This document shows, piece by piece, positions 1 to 10,683 of a DNA stretch of 64,000 nt. Position 1 is the stretch's first letter. Each line of letters opens with the position of its first letter. The notes beneath the pieces were generated by a model that searched no databases, was not told the DNA's origin, and saw only the letters and a list, made by a program, of their open reading frames with translations. The DNA comes from Botryosphaeria dothidea (Eukaryota; Ascomycota; Dothideomycetes; Botryosphaeriales; Botryosphaeriaceae). A program made the translations under genes and the position numbers. The stretch is taken from positions 1,798,001-1,862,000 of the forward strand of contig WWBZ02000001.1 of assembly GCA_011503125.2 (NCBI GenBank), in the 5' to 3' direction.

Positions 1-1594
1 GCCAGCGGCGCGCCTCCTTCCGAAGTTAATGCAAGATCGAAAACCATCGAACCTCGCGCCATCACGCCCCCGTTTACAAAATAGGCCTGAGGTCTTGATG
101 ATGGGATATGCACAGGTCATGGGTTCATTTACTCTTGATGGATCCCTCATCAACCAAGGACCTTTCGAGGAAGTCAAGCGGAAAGGAATTATGGGAGGCC
201 AAGGTGGTGGCGGAGTTGTCGGTATTGAAAGAACAAAGAGAGATAGTGGCCTTTTCGGTTCCCTAGGATGGTCCAATCTTGGGGAGTCGCTAGGCGGCCT
301 CCTTGGTGGCGCCGAGCAAAGCAGCATCCGTGAGATGCGATCGGTCGCGAGCTCCAAGACCGTTCCTCTGTTGAGTACACCTCAGAGCATTCTCTTTGTC
401 GATCTGAAACTAGCGCCTGGGGAGAGCAAAAGTTACACCTACACATTCACATTACCGAGGGGTTTGCCACCAACACATAAGGGGAGAGTGATGAAAGTGA
501 ATTATCACCTCACCATCGGAACTCAAAGACCCGGCAGCACATCACAATCAGTAAAGAGTGTGACAGTGCCGTTCCGGGTCTTTGGAAGTGTAACCAGTAA
601 GCATTCACTTTTTATATTGCCGTTCAATGAGCACGACTGACCATTGGCAGATCGGGGCGAAATCCTTGGGCATGATCTAATGTCCCCGTACATAATACTG
701 CGAGACCAGGCTACCGTCAACTCGATTGAAAATTCAAAATCCCAATTAATACCGAATGGTTCCATCAGCAAAAGGACGAACGGAGAAGCCAAAGAAGCGC
801 AAACAGAATTCGAGAACTACGTGCGGAATCTACTCGAAACAGCTCAACGAGACGCAAACGCAAGCCTGCTTTCTCCCACTGAAGCTCCCAAGGAGTACCG
901 TCGGCGCCGGTCAACGGTCGAAGACCATCCCGTCAACTCAATGAAGGAGGCCATCGACTTCGCCATCCTGCGCTCCAACACCAGTTTCTCGTCGAGCGCA
1001 TCGACCAACCGTTTTGAAATCGCCCGTAATGGCCGCCGCGTAGCCGTCATCAAGCTAGCCCGCCCGGCTTTCCGCCTCGGCGAGACTATTTCGGCGATCA
1101 TTGACTTCGACAACGCACAGGTTCCAGTATACGGAATTGCCGTGACACTTGAGTCGAGCGAGAAGATCGACCCTGCTATTGCGCTCAGGAGTAGCGCGAG
1201 TATTTACCGCGTCACGAGAAAGGTGCATGCAAGCTTCGCGGAGAACACTTTATTTGCACGGAGAGTCAGCTTTGCGCCAACTGTCCCACCTAATGCAACA
1301 CCCGAGTTCATCACGAGCGGTATCAGCCTGGAATGGAAGCTGCGCGTCGAGTTTGTGACACCAAGGATCGGCAACACCCTAAACTCTCCCACTATCGAGA
1401 AGCCCAGCATGTGGGGAGGACAGGGCTTGTTGGAGGAGTTGACGAGCGATGACAGAGGCACGGTCCTGGCGGCGCTGGAGAGGCTGAATTGCGAGACCTT
1501 CGAGGTCGCGGTGCCGATCAGAGTGTACGGCGCGTTGACAGGATCGGAAGGTCTGAATGTAGCGGGTGAGCAAGATGAAGGCTTTGCCATTTAG
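1..1594 (+). CDS. rgp1: Rgp1-family protein (Ric1-Rgp1 GEF subunit), 5'-truncated
   Basis: Rgp1 is the arrestin-like partner of Ric1; in yeast the pair is the exchange factor for the Golgi Rab Ypt6 and acts in endosome-to-Golgi retrieval. Two exons are visible: the frame is open from base 2 to 596, a 54-nt intron (597-650, GTAAGC to GCAG) follows, and the second exon runs 651-1594; phases match (1 nt plus 2 nt). About 512 residues are in the window. The first part carries the beta-rich block around FVDLKLAPGESKSYTYTFTL and a Gly-rich loop (GGQGGGGVVG). The second exon holds the C-terminal arrestin-like block (RFEIARNGRRVAVIKLARP, then VEFVTPR). The real start lies left of the window, because the frame stays open to the edge; the ATG at 29 is probably internal. 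Family call is from recognised sequence; the yeast role is established for the family, its role here is inferred. Confidence 0.82.
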
Positions 1595-3253
1595 GTGGGG
1601 ACAAGGCGAAATATGGAAGGAAAAGAACTGTTTTGGCCAGGATTGATTCGGAATTGGAGATGGTGTCGGTATCGACGTTAATTACAGCACTTTAGGAACT
1701 ATTGTTCAAAGAAGAAAGCCAACATGGCGATGTAGAAATGAGAATTCGTGTTTATGAGACGGAGGGGTTTTCTTTTTCTCTAATTGGTGGATGTTTTGTT
1801 CAGGCGAAGGATCAAAAAGGGTGGTCGGCCAAACTATTGGGGGAGGGCGGTACAGGTTTTGGGTTGTTTATGGGCACATTGGGAGGCTAGCTCGTGTCTT
1901 GTCTGTGTTATAAATAACTTTCTCTTCCCGTTGCTCCATAGAGGAGATGGATGGCGGGATCGAAACATGTGCGGAAGAATAATACGCTCGACAGGCGACC
2001 ATCCGCTCGTTTACCGTGTAAAATGGCAAGCAATATCTTCACCGAAAGTGCTCCTTCAAATTCGCCGTAGCACAGACGTGAGATGAAGTCAAAGCAGGAA
2101 CGCTGATCACAACCGTATTCGTGGAAGTGAGCACACGGTTCGGGATGCGAAGGATTTAGATGGCATGATCTATGGAAATTGCCGTCGGACATGTTTTACA
2201 GATGTCATGGTTTACGCTCCGTCAGCGAGATCCAGAGCGTGAGATCGGACTCGGGGCTCGCGAAGTTGGATGATCGACTATGCGCGCTGCAGGGGTAAGA
2301 GATGTCAGCAGGGGCCGACGAGTCGGTTCGGCTCATGGGGCGATCTCCGGGTAACCTTAATCCATGAGCTTGGCGCTTCGCGAGCAGCCCGCCCTCCTCA
2401 CCCGTCGTCACTCCCATCCCCTTTCACTCACGCCAAACTCGCAGTCGTCCACACTCTCTCCATTGCATGCAAAAGACGCATTACGGTCTCTCGGCACGAC
2501 AGTTGTTATATCCGGCGCGACGGAGTGGAGGACTCGCCCTCCAGGCTTAGCGTCGAACGACGTCGGGGTGGGGCCGCCCAATTGGCCGCTGTTTTGGGCG
2601 CCACAGACATCTCGACCACCACGGCCAATTTCCCCTGGAAGTCCTATTTCGGCCTCACAGGCGATGCAACGCCTCGCTTTCGCTATGGGGCCGCCGCCGC
2701 TGACAGCCGCTCCAGCACCCAGACCGCTAACTTCCGAACCAACCGGGCCTCACTAGCTGTGAAATTGGTCAAGGTCATGCGGGTGGAGGAGAGCCTCTCA
2801 CATCAAAGGCGGACGAGGTAGTGCCTAGGGAAGGATCTCGTGGCGTGTGTCGTCGAGAAGCTTGTGTGCAGCCACTGTTTCGGTTTCTTTTCCGTGCCGC
2901 GGGCGGCGGTGACTTCGCCACGCTGAAAGGAGTGAGATGCCGGTGATGATGCGGAGAGAGAGTGTGTGAGTTGGTGTGGTGGTAAGTGCGCTGCTGTTGC
3001 CTGCCGTGATGCAAGCGCGCGCGAAGGATTGGGCCGATGAAAACGTGGGTTTCTGTATAAGACGCAGCTGGACTCCCCTCTCCAAACTGGTTTTCTTTTC
3101 TCTTCACCTCAGTCTCTCTTTAGGTCGTCAGTCTTTGGTCTACATAACTCTTAATCCGCAGTTTGTCTGCATTTCATTCGCTGTCCAAAGACAATAACCG
3201 TCACATCAACAACCAACTTCCTTAACCCTCAAATCCTACCAACACCTATCAAA
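1595..3253. other. Intergenic stretch with promoter and leader of the next gene
   Basis: About 1.66 kb without a convincing gene. Open frames at 2270-2821 are Pro/Ser/Arg-rich and match nothing I recognise. The right end looks like a promoter: a TATAAG element at 3056, a pyrimidine-rich run at 3070-3120 and an A/C-rich leader up to the ATG at 3254. Confidence 0.6.
3056..3061 (+). promoter_or_regulatory. TATA-like element of the Ser/Ala-rich secreted protein gene
   Basis: TATAAG lies 198 bp before the ATG at 3254 and about 10 bp before a CT-rich initiator-like tract. This spacing predicts a leader of roughly 160 nt. Confidence 0.45.
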
Positions 3254-3883
3254 ATGCGCACCACCACCTCTCTCCTCGCCACTGCCATCATGGCTGCTGG
3301 TGCCCTCGCCAGAACCGACCTCTCCGGCTGCACTTCGTCCGTCAGCGGTAACTCCCTGATCTGGTACGTCCCCGGCACCGGTGAGCTCTGCGAGTTCCTC
3401 GACTGCGGTGGCGGCCGCGCTCCTCCCAAGACCACCGTTCCTGGCTGCGCTGCCTACTCAGGCACCGCTACCTACTCGCCCAACTACCTCCCCGGCTACG
3501 GTCCCAACGCCACGCCCACCGCGGCTTCGTCCTCCTCCTCCACCGCCGCGGCTCAGAGCCCCAGCGTGACCGCTGCCCCCAGCGTGTCCAGCGCCGCTGT
3601 CACCAGCTCGGCTGCCGCCTCCTCCTCGGCCAGCGAGGGTGAGCACAGCTACGCCCACCCCAGCTCGTCTGCCGCTGCGTCCTCGTCCTCGTCTTCTGTG
3701 TCCCTCTGGATCTCCATTTCCACCCCTGTGGCCACCCCCGTCAACCCGCTCAACGGTGCTTCGACGCCTTCCGGTACGCCCGCCGCTTCCAACCCTGCCA
3801 GCTTTACTGGTGCGGCAGGTCGCATCGAGGCTGCTGCCGGTGTCGCTGTTGGCGGTGTCGTTGCTGCGCTGGCTTGGTTGTAA
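3254..3883 (+). CDS. Secreted Ser/Ala-rich, probably GPI-anchored wall protein
   Basis: Single exon, 209 residues. A signal peptide is clear (MRTTTSLLATAIMAAGALA, cleavage near residue 19). A short conserved Cys-containing head follows (DLSGCTSS ... LIWYVPGTGELCEFLDCGGG ... VPGC, four Cys, about residues 23-65). A long low-complexity Ser/Ala/Thr/Pro region (about 85-180) should be heavily O-glycosylated. The C terminus is small residues followed by a hydrophobic tail (GVAVGGVVAALAWL), typical of a GPI-attachment signal. I recall relatives of the head being labelled siderophore biosynthesis in fungal databases; nothing here supports an enzymatic role, so I do not use that name. Codon use is strongly C-ending, suggesting high expression. 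Its stop is 156 bp from the stop of the convergent D-amino-acid oxidase gene. Confidence 0.85.
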   Translation: MRTTTSLLATAIMAAGALARTDLSGCTSSVSGNSLIWYVPGTGELCEFLDCGGGRAPPKTTVPGCAAYSGTATYSPNYLPGYGPNATPTAASSSSSTAAAQSPSVTAAPSVSSAAVTSSAAASSSASEGEHSYAHPSSSAAASSSSSSVSLWISISTPVATPVNPLNGASTPSGTPAASNPASFTGAAGRIEAAAGVAVGGVVAALAWL

Positions 3884-4039
3884 GCGATGGTCTGCGAAGA
3901 ACGGTTCATGCAAATCGTTGGGAGACAGATTGGGAGGATTGATAATGTGTTGATAATACGTCTTCAAGAAAATAACAATGAAAAAAACCGGATGGACAAC
4001 ATTCGCAAAACAAAGTTCAATTTTGGATTGTCCGTTACT

Positions 4040-5318
4040 TCATAATTTTGCTTTCGGTGAGCTGGACAAGTGTTCGTCGACCAATTCACTCACAACCTCT
4101 CCCAGACCGAAGCTGTAGCCGTATCCGCTTCCGGAAACACCTACGTAAAACATATCAGTTGCTGCTCAGACAACATGATGCGGGAAAATCACTTACCATA
4201 AGCGTGAACCACCTTCTGCCCATCAATCACTTCCTTCTCCACCCTCGGGCCAGCCTCTCTTCCCGGCCGGAATCCCACGTTATCCCTGATGATTTCAAAG
4301 TCCGCAGGGAACGCAGCAAACACATGCGGAATATTGTCTCCAACGCGGTTGAAGATATCCGTCCTCTGGTCCTCGCTCACGCCCGGGTCCTCGCTCCCGA
4401 ACCCTTTCACGCCGCCCAGGATCGCCGTGCCGTCCAGGCGCGGGATGCAGTACGTGTACTGGCTGCCTTGGCGCATGAAGATCTTCTCCCACCACGTCCG
4501 CACCAGGTGCGTCTGCCCGCGCACCGCCTTGACCGCGCCGTCCCCCGCCAACTCGCGCGCCCCGACGCCACTCGCGTTGATCACCACGTCGGCTTCCCCC
4601 GCTGCTTCCTTCAGGGACGCAACTTCGCGCTGGACGAACTTCACCCCGTCGGCTTCCAGGCGCGCCCGCAGCCAGGGCAGCAGGATCCCCGGCTCGAGCA
4701 CCACGGTGCCCCACCGCATCCCCAGCGTGCAGCCGGACGGCAGCTCTTCTGCGGGGATGGGCGAGAAGTCCGGCACGTGCGACCGGTACCACACGTCGTC
4801 GGTCGTCCACCTGGCGTCGTCGCGCACGTCTTCGATGGGGATGCGGCGCACGCTCGAGGCCGGGTGGTGGTCGGCGAGGGCGAAGAGGTGCGGGAGGGCG
4901 AGGCGCTGCATGCGTTGGTTGGAGGGGCTGGCGTCGAGGTCGGGCATGTAGAAGGCGCCGGCCCAGCTGTGGTGGGGCGGTGGACGTCAAACGGTGAATT
5001 GCTTTTTTGAAGGGAGATGGTTGGCTTACGGTGAGGCCCATGCTTTGGAGGCGGTGGAGAGGTCGATGGTGCCATTTGCGGGAGGGAGGTCTCGGGCGAT
5101 GATGGTGATGTCGTGGCCTTTGGAGCGGAGGATGCTGGCCGTAGCGAGGCCGGTGATGCTGGGATGTAGGTTAGTATGCATTTATATGTCTCTACAAGCC
5201 TCGTCCTCTCGCAGAGTTGACATCGGAAACGTTATGGGGGTAGAGAAGTGGTGGCTGTTGAAGGCAGAGGCTCCAGAGCGAGGACTTACCCAGCACCCAG
5301 GATTGTGATCTTAGCCAT
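4040..5318 (-). CDS. D-amino-acid oxidase, peroxisomal (C-terminal AKL)
   Basis: FAD enzyme that oxidatively deaminates D-amino acids to 2-oxo acids, ammonia and H2O2. Four exons on the minus strand: 5318-5290, 5158-5030, 4966-4197 and 4140-4040, all GT-AG with matching phases, giving 342 residues, normal for fungal DAAO. The N terminus MAKITILGAG|ITGLATASIL is the dinucleotide-binding GxGxxG, split by intron 1, which contains a perfect TACTAAC branch site. Further landmarks are STASKAWASPWAGAF, VINASGVGAREL, YCIPRLDGTAILGG, NVGFRPGR (substrate Arg motif) and YGVSGSGYGYSFGL near the C terminus. The last residues are AKL, a PTS1 peroxisomal signal, contributed by the small fourth exon. A D-aspartate oxidase specificity cannot be excluded from sequence alone. 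Long open frames on the plus strand here are antisense shadows. Confidence 0.9.
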
Positions 5319-6559
5319 TGTGATTTTTTGTATTCCTATATCATTTAACAGGCCCTTTCGGCACGGCACCAAAGGGTTGACACAAATATATATACAGGGC
5401 GGGATGTTGTTGCGGAATCGGGAATCATGCCACCGCTTATCTTCGGTTGTCGGGTATTCTACGCGCAGGCCGAATGCAAAGCGCAGGATCTACTTGTCGT
5501 AGGGCGCGTACCTGATGTCTTGCATGCATTGCGGGATGCCGTCCGCAGCGGGGCAGCTTTCGTGGCGGGAGAGCAGCCGTACCGGGATGACATCCGTATG
5601 GGGAACACGCGATGTTCATAAATTGAAGGTGGCCAGCTGGAACACAGGATCTATGAGGGTCAAAAGGCACTGGTCGATTGGGAATCCCTTTACTCTTGTA
5701 GACGTAACGATCAAAATGCGATACTGTCTACCCTGCCTCCTGACCGAAGGACCATCAGGGCAGCATGGTGAGCGTCGGCCACATTGGCATTTCCTAAAGC
5801 ATTCCCAAATGCGGGGTTGAAGTTGAAGTCGATTGCGGCATAATTCGTTGCCGCTTTCTCTCGGCGCGGGGAGGCACGGCCAAAGCTCCAGGAACACGAT
5901 GACAGAAATAGCACTGGCATATTGCCAACGGTGGCAGAGAACGCAGCTATACTATGTAAGTCGTGGGGCACACGAGACGGTAACGGCTTTGGGCGCGTCT
6001 GTGCTTGATGAGACGCGCCATGAGTGCATCACGAAGCTGCCGTTTTGGTCGGGGATCGGCACTTGCCCAAGTGCGGTAACAGGAAAATAGACCATTGTTT
6101 TCGCCCGCCCTTCCGCACAACGCCCGCAGCCTCGATTCCAAGCCTAGCTCTGTCCGCTGCCCGCACTGCCATTGACAGCCCCGCGCGCCCTTGCTCTGTA
6201 CGACTTGTCTTTGCGACACCATATCTACCTCCATTACCATCCGTCGATCACTGGCACCGAAGCGAAATACGACTGGGCGCAGCCTAATCCACTGACCTGA
6301 CGCGACGCACCGGCCGCTCGCAATCTCGCCGGCCCCCTAAAGCGCACCCTACGCCGCCGAACCGCACTGCATACCCAGCTTCCCCAGCACTCGCCGCCAA
6401 TTCCTGTTTACCATTCTTCCCTCGCCCGCTTTCTGCTGTAGCCCGCATCCTTGACCAGCATATTCCCTGCCGGAACGCGGGGTCGCAAACACGCAATCAG
6501 CAAGCCGCATTTGTCGCGGCCCCGTAAACAAACAATCCCAGGAGAAGGGGATAGTCAAC
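5319..6559. other. Intergenic, divergent promoters
   Basis: 1.24 kb between two divergent starts. It contains the TATA of the oxidase gene at 5387-5394. No protein-like frame recognised; the right half (6100-6500) is GC-rich and probably leader for the gene starting at 6560. Confidence 0.6.
5387..5394 (-). promoter_or_regulatory. TATA box of the D-amino-acid oxidase gene
   Basis: TATATATA lies 69-76 bp upstream of the minus-strand ATG at 5318, an appropriate place for a short-leader fungal promoter. Confidence 0.5.
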
Positions 6560-9316
6560 ATGGCGCGCACCACCCGCGCCGCCGCGCGCGCCCAGCAAGC
6601 CGCCGAAGAAGAAACCACGAACAACCACGAAGAAACCAGCCCTGCCATCGAAGAATCCTCCGAGCGTCCCGAGACTCCAGCTGACATGGCGAATGCCCCG
6701 CGCGAACCACTGAGCCCGCTCGCCGTGAATAAGACCGCGCCTGCTCCTGCCGCCGAGGACGACATTGAAGACAAGCCGAAGACAAGGGCAACGAGGGGCC
6801 GCAAGAAGAAGGCGCAGGAGGAGCCCGAGCCGGACCAGGAAGCCGAAGTGGAGGAAGAACCCGCCATTGAGCAGCCCGTTCAAGAGGAGCCGGCGGCTAC
6901 GCCGGCGCCCAAGAGAGCGCGCTCGACGAGGGGCAAGAAGGCAGAGGCGCAAGAACCTGAGCCGGAACCCGAGGTCGCGGATGAGCAGGCGCAGGATTCC
7001 GCCGAGGAAGAGAGTGCGCCAGCTCCCGAGCCCACTCCTGCGCCGAAGAGGGTCAAGTCGACAAGGGGAAAGAAGGCGAAGGCCGCAGAGCCGGAACCAG
7101 CGGCTGAAGTTGAAGATGATCAGGCTGCAGAGAAGGCGGAGGTAGTGCATGAGACGCAGGCAGAGCAAGAGGAGCCTGCGTCCGCCCCCAAAAGGACTAG
7201 GTCTACAAGATCGAAGAAGGTAAAGGAGCCCGAATCAGACCCTGAGCCGGAGCCAGAAGCGCAAGTCGAGAATGAGACGATGAAGGAGACTGCGCCAGAG
7301 GAGGATGTCGCTGTCGAAGCAACTGCTGAGGAAGCAGGGGATGAAGAGGCCATTGCTACTGCGCCAACGAAAGGAAAGGGAAAAGGTGCCAGGAAGGGAA
7401 AGTCTACAAGCAAGAAGAGCAAGAAGGCCAAGGAAGATGATCTCGAGGATCAGGAGGCTGAAATCGATGCGTCGGCTGCCAATGAAGTCGTACCTCAGGA
7501 AACAGAAGACACGGCCGCTACAGATGCCCATGCACCTGTTGTGGAGCCACTCGTTGAGGAGGAAAATGCTCTTCCTGAGGAAGTCGAAGCTTCCGTGGGA
7601 GAAGTCCCAGTGCATGAAGAACCGGAACGGGCGGAGCTTGAGACTGAGTCGCAACCGCAACCTGATACCAATGATCCCAAACTGGACGAGGTAGCCCAGC
7701 AGGATGAGTCTGCTCACTCAGTTGCGCAAAGCGAACAGGCTATTGAGAGCACTAAGACCTTGGATACCCAGCTTACTGAACAACCGACGGAACAAGCCTC
7801 AAGAGAAGCAGAATCGCCGAGCACCTCTCCAGAAATTGCTCCAGTGGACCAACAGATATTGGATGAAGCTGCAAAAAGCCTGGAGACGGAGAAGCATGTG
7901 GATCAAGTGTCCCAGGTGACTGCATCTCCGGAAATTCCCGCAGACAAGGCACCTTTGAAGCTCGAAGACTCTATCGAGGCGCTCGATGCGCTTGAGGATG
8001 CTCTCGAAGAAGCTGATAAAGCTTTGGAAGCCCCGGCAGCTGCAAGAAGGGCCTCACAAGAGAAGATGGCCGCGCCCAGCGCAAACACCACTAAGACCGC
8101 CACGAAGCCTAAAACTTCTGCCCGCCCTTCGACAAATGTCAAGGCGCCTGTGAAGAGAGCAGCAACAGTCCCAGCTACAAAGCCGGTCGCAAAGCCAAGC
8201 GCAAAGTCTACTTCGAAGCCCACTGCTCCTGTGTCGAAAGCTCCCACTAGGTCCGCTACCGCACCAACTGCATCCAGCAAGCCTTCACACGTCCGGTCCG
8301 CTAGTACTCGTGTGGTTCCTGCAAAGGAAGATGGCGCAGCTGGTGAGAAGAAGGGAAGACCAGCAAGCCAGGTTGTTGACTATCTTGCGATGAAGCGCCG
8401 TCCTGTCTCCATGTCTTTCCCTACTCCGCCACCTCCGCCTAAGTCCTCGAAGGCTCCTACTATGTCGACCTTCCAACTACCTGGTGAAGCAATCGCAGCT
8501 AAGCTGAAGGCTCAGAAGGAAGAAAGACTCCAACGTGAGGCGGAAAAGGCCAAGGACGAGAGCAAGCGTGAACTCACCGATAAGGAAGCCGCAGAGAAGA
8601 AGAAGCGCGAGTTCAAGGCTCGTCCCGTCCCCAGCTTCATCAAGAACCCAGGCGCAACCGCACAAGTTCGCCAGACAGCCGCCAGTCGTGCGCGCGAGGG
8701 CCTGATGCACGGCGGTGCCGATCCCAAGGACGGAGCGCACAAGCGTGTTGGCTCCATCCGTGTCGAACCTCCCGCTAGCACCAAGAGACAGAGCACCGTG
8801 GACGCGAAGCGCAATCTTGCTATTCCGGCACGTCCTGAAGCTGCTAAGCGTTCCTCCAGCGCTTCCAGCTCTGTCAGCGGCGGCCCCCACCGCGCCACCT
8901 CGCAGTCGTCCCTCGCCTCGTCCGCCTCCTCCACGACTGGGGCCGCCCCCAACACCGCAGCGAAGAGCACCGATAACAAGTCTGCTCGCACCCCGTCGGC
9001 CGCGTCTTCGCAAGGCGGCCCGCACCCGCCGTCGTCAGCCACTTTCTCGTTCCGGCCCGGGCCGGTGTCCAAGTCGGAGGTCACGGCCGCGGACAAGCAG
9101 GCGCTGAAGCAGAAGGCCAAGGCCATCTTCAACCGGGACAAGCTGGAGAAGGAGCGCCTGGAACAGGAGAGGCGCGAGAAAGAAGAGGCGGCTAAGAAGG
9201 CAAGGGCAGCAGCGGCAGAGAGGGGCAGGCTGGCGAGTAGGGAGTGGGCGGAGAAGGCGATGAAGAGGAAGATGGAGGCGAAGGCTGCTGCGGCTGCTAA
9301 GACGGCGGCTTCTTGA
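6560..9316 (+). CDS. Large disordered K/E/A-rich protein with four ~45-residue repeats
   Basis: Single exon, 918 residues, almost all predicted disordered. Starting near residues 71, 116, 161 and 209 there are four imperfect copies of a basic core (APKRxRSTRGKKA type) followed by an acidic EPEPEPE tail. The first copy contains TRGRKKK, loosely AT-hook-like. The middle (about 300-500) is Glu-rich, and 510-600 is a Lys/Pro/Ala/Thr-rich basic linker. A conserved-looking block lies near 612-720 (KRRPVSMSFPTPPPPPK, then TFQLPGEAIAAKLKAQKEE, then EFKARPVPSF). The FKARPVP motif resembles that of TPX2-type microtubule proteins. The C terminus (about 849-915) is a highly charged helix likely to be coiled coil. 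I do not know the function; a chromatin or microtubule link is inference only. The ATG at 6560 is the first in frame. Confidence 0.8.
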   Translation: MARTTRAAARAQQAAEEETTNNHEETSPAIEESSERPETPADMANAPREPLSPLAVNKTAPAPAAEDDIEDKPKTRATRGRKKKAQEEPEPDQEAEVEEEPAIEQPVQEEPAATPAPKRARSTRGKKAEAQEPEPEPEVADEQAQDSAEEESAPAPEPTPAPKRVKSTRGKKAKAAEPEPAAEVEDDQAAEKAEVVHETQAEQEEPASAPKRTRSTRSKKVKEPESDPEPEPEAQVENETMKETAPEEDVAVEATAEEAGDEEAIATAPTKGKGKGARKGKSTSKKSKKAKEDDLEDQEAEIDASAANEVVPQETEDTAATDAHAPVVEPLVEEENALPEEVEASVGEVPVHEEPERAELETESQPQPDTNDPKLDEVAQQDESAHSVAQSEQAIESTKTLDTQLTEQPTEQASREAESPSTSPEIAPVDQQILDEAAKSLETEKHVDQVSQVTASPEIPADKAPLKLEDSIEALDALEDALEEADKALEAPAAARRASQEKMAAPSANTTKTATKPKTSARPSTNVKAPVKRAATVPATKPVAKPSAKSTSKPTAPVSKAPTRSATAPTASSKPSHVRSASTRVVPAKEDGAAGEKKGRPASQVVDYLAMKRRPVSMSFPTPPPPPKSSKAPTMSTFQLPGEAIAAKLKAQKEERLQREAEKAKDESKRELTDKEAAEKKKREFKARPVPSFIKNPGATAQVRQTAASRAREGLMHGGADPKDGAHKRVGSIRVEPPASTKRQSTVDAKRNLAIPARPEAAKRSSSASSSVSGGPHRATSQSSLASSASSTTGAAPNTAAKSTDNKSARTPSAASSQGGPHPPSSATFSFRPGPVSKSEVTAADKQALKQKAKAIFNRDKLEKERLEQERREKEEAAKKARAAAAERGRLASREWAEKAMKRKMEAKAAAAAKTAAS
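6771..7260 (+). repeat. Four in-frame ~135-bp tandem repeats inside the disordered protein gene
   Basis: The motif T/S-T-R-G-K/R-K-K with an acidic EPEPE tail recurs at about 6771, 6905, 7041 and 7186, a period of about 135-145 bp (45-48 codons). The copies are diverged, so the repetition is seen at protein rather than DNA level. Confidence 0.6.
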
Positions 9317-10683
9317 GCACGAGGAGAAGATTTGGTGATTGATGCGATTGTTATCGAATTCTGCTTGAGCTTATTGTTTTTCTGGAATATCTTTTTGGGG
9401 GGTTTTGGTTTGGTTTGGTCGGAGGTGTCGTTGCTTGACATGGGTATGGTGTTGGCTTGATCGGGGTTTCTGGTGTGCCATGGTGCTCTTGAGAGGGACT
9501 GGGTTATTGGGTAGGCTTGCGCGTGTTTTTTCTGTATTGATAGGCAATATGCAGGGAGCTGTAAATGCAGGCTTGAATTGTAACAAATGTTTGGCAGACT
9601 AGCAGAGCGCTATCACTGTGGTGAGCATGGGAAATGGAAGGGTTCGTTCGGACGTACATGTGTCGTGTTTCTTATGACAAGACGAATGCTTCGACTCCGC
9701 ATAGCATCCTTATCTGATCTTCATCTATGAGAGTATCGCATTCGGCGCTAACCACCTGCTGCAGCACTCCTCTGCACACGTAAAAACTACGCTATTCCCG
9801 AAAAGGAAATGTAATTGCTTTGCGAAGAACAAGGAATCGCTAGTCGTAGAATAAAACTCTAGGTAAAAAAAGCCCACAATTTGAACATTTTGCCCATTTC
9901 TGAAGCTGACATACTCTGCACGGCTGGATGATCCTGATGAAACTCTGCATGCCACACGCGCAGAGGTAAATGGGCGCGTATCGGAGGGCGACGCGTGACG
10001 TAACGCCCGATGCCGGACACCATGAAGTCTGCGCATGCTGCATGATCGGACATGTCATGTGGAGACGTGAGAGAAAAGCGGCATGATCCCCAGATTTCTG
10101 CAGTTGCAGGGGTTGGTTTGGGTCTGAAGAAAACAACAGCGCCAATAGTCGAAGTATTCACCTGGGCGCAAAGCGTGATTGGACTTTTTGGCAGCATAGA
10201 AATAGCTGGATGAAGCGATTCTACCCACTACCATCGTCTTTAATTGGACTGGGGCACGCTTGTTGATGGCAATATGGACCTTCCTCAAGCATCTGCCGCA
10301 GGAACAGCGTGGATCGATGAGCGGGGCGCGTCCGCACGCGTCGCAGCGATTTCGGGAGTGTGGCTTGCGGTTGCCTGGCACCTGCCAGTTGACTGACTAA
10401 ACAAGGAACGGAATTTCTGAAGTCCGCCTCCACTTACGAATCACGTAGCGTAGCAGCGCCCGATCGCGTCTCCAAAACACGCGCGGGCACGGACGAAAAG
10501 ACGCGTCGCGCCGGCTGCAACTCGCGTACAAAAGCCCGTCCGCACTGTCTTCCTCTACACAACAACTCTTCTCCCACCCCAATACCTCTTTGTGATACCC
10601 CTCACCCGCCTACTGCGCTTCATTTCTTTATTCTGGTTCAGCGGGTCTATCGGGAATACCACAAAGCGTAGCTTGCCGCCACC
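9317..10683. other. Intergenic, RNR promoter with MluI boxes
   Basis: 1.37 kb. Left part is 3' UTR of the preceding gene. The right part holds ACGCGT hexamers at 9991, 10336 and 10501 in front of the RNR gene. A minus-strand Cys-rich open frame at 10055-10381 lacks an ATG (it opens on GTG) and is treated as a weak lead only. Confidence 0.55.
10501..10506. promoter_or_regulatory. ACGCGT (MluI cell-cycle box) upstream of RNR large subunit
   Basis: Palindromic ACGCGT 178-183 bp before the ATG at 10684, with further copies at 9991-9996 and 10336-10341. In yeasts MBF binds this element to switch on RNR and other DNA-synthesis genes at G1/S. The hexamer also occurs elsewhere in this GC-rich window, so function is inferred from position. 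Confidence 0.4.

Noticed and set aside
2270..2821. 183-codon plus-strand frame in the first intergenic region
   Set aside because: Low-complexity Arg/Ser/Pro/Ala content, no motif, and it overlaps what looks like promoter sequence.
4048..5010. 320-codon plus-strand open frame across the D-amino-acid oxidase gene
   Set aside because: His/Arg/Pro-rich shadow of the minus-strand gene, which has clear FAD and substrate motifs.
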